Shown here: in pieces, positions 63,923 through 64,000 of the stretch
Numbering within the stretch: position 1 is the stretch's first letter
Layout: each line of letters opens with the position of its first letter
Assembly: GCF_014284125.1 (NCBI RefSeq)
Contig: NZ_JACOFX010000016.1
Coordinates: forward strand, 99,154-163,153
DNA length: 64,000 nucleotides
DNA from: Undibacterium umbellatum
GTDB lineage: Bacteria; Pseudomonadota; Gammaproteobacteria; Burkholderiales; Burkholderiaceae_D
Direction of reading: 5' to 3'
The notes under the pieces: model-generated
Databases searched by the model: none
What the model was told of the DNA's origin: nothing
Seen by the model: the letters and a program-made list of their open reading frames with translations, nothing else
Made by a program: the position numbers and the translations under genes

Positions 63923-64000
63923 GCCTGACGATAACCTACTTTCACACTGGTTGCAGCACTATCATTGGCGCGTAATCGTTTCACGGTCCTGTTCGGGATG
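63923..64000 (-). rRNA. rrf: 5S ribosomal RNA (3' part; runs off the window)
   Basis: On the minus strand the sequence reads CATCCCGAACAGGACCGTGA, then GCGCCAATGATAGTG and GTAGGTTATCGTCAGGC at the 3' end, the standard conserved 5S positions. About the last 78 bases are present. The rest of the rRNA operon lies beyond the window. Confidence 0.95.

Noticed and set aside
1..64000. CRISPR arrays, integrases, transposases or prophage genes
   Set aside because: No regularly spaced repeats and no such proteins were found among the genes read.

Overview
The window is chromosomal DNA of a betaproteobacterium, most likely a Burkholderiales member of the Oxalobacteraceae (Undibacterium-like). This rests on moderate GC, the leucine/isovalerate degradation cluster with aceK inside it, the bioA-bioF-bioD-bioB order, an RdgC gene, and a 5S rRNA-tRNA-Val-tRNA-Asp end. 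The genus is an inference. No phage, integrase, transposase or CRISPR array was seen, so this is core chromosome with a few small dispersed repeats.

Layout. 1-5 kb: the start of a class V aminotransferase, an M14 peptidase overlapping an alpha/beta hydrolase, and a LysR regulator divergent from a gstA-tautomerase-NTF2 operon. 5-8.2 kb: a repeat-rich gap, then ergothioneine genes egtD-egtB and a DUF427 gene. 8.2-14.1 kb: HMG-CoA lyase, then a membrane fatty acid desaturase divergent from a 7TM histidine kinase and an NtrC-type regulator. A consensus-quality sigma-54 promoter faces the desaturase. 14.1-22.8 kb: a seven-gene Pil-Chp-like chemosensory operon whose leader is a clear c-di-GMP-I (GEMM) riboswitch. 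23-24 kb: pdxJ. 24-43.2 kb: a long minus-strand run joining leucine/isovalerate catabolism (liuR, liuA, liuB, liuC, liuD, thiolase, acyl-CoA dehydrogenase) with aceK, a Ser/Thr dehydratase and the biotin genes bioABFD. Two palindromes mark the liuR end as probable LiuR operators. 43.3-43.6 kb: a MITE-like inverted-repeat element. 43.6-49.6 kb: an MBL hydrolase and several small secreted or cytosolic proteins. 49.9-58.1 kb: a periplasmic alpha-amylase-family enzyme, a DMT exporter, a solo CZB protein, an AhpD-like protein, a TonB receptor and a BtuF-like protein with an SDR. 58.2-64 kb: dsbA, a SPOR protein, argS, a membrane protein, rdgC, two tRNAs and the 3' part of a 5S rRNA gene.

How the parts work together. 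LiuD needs covalently bound biotin, and its gene directly follows the genes that make biotin. HMG-CoA lyase, which completes the leucine pathway, lies apart at 8.2-9.1 kb. The riboswitch would tie intracellular c-di-GMP to synthesis of the whole chemosensory complex. The desaturase locus looks like a self-contained membrane-sensing circuit: sensor kinase, sigma-54 activator, and a sigma-54 promoter in front of a lipid-modifying enzyme.
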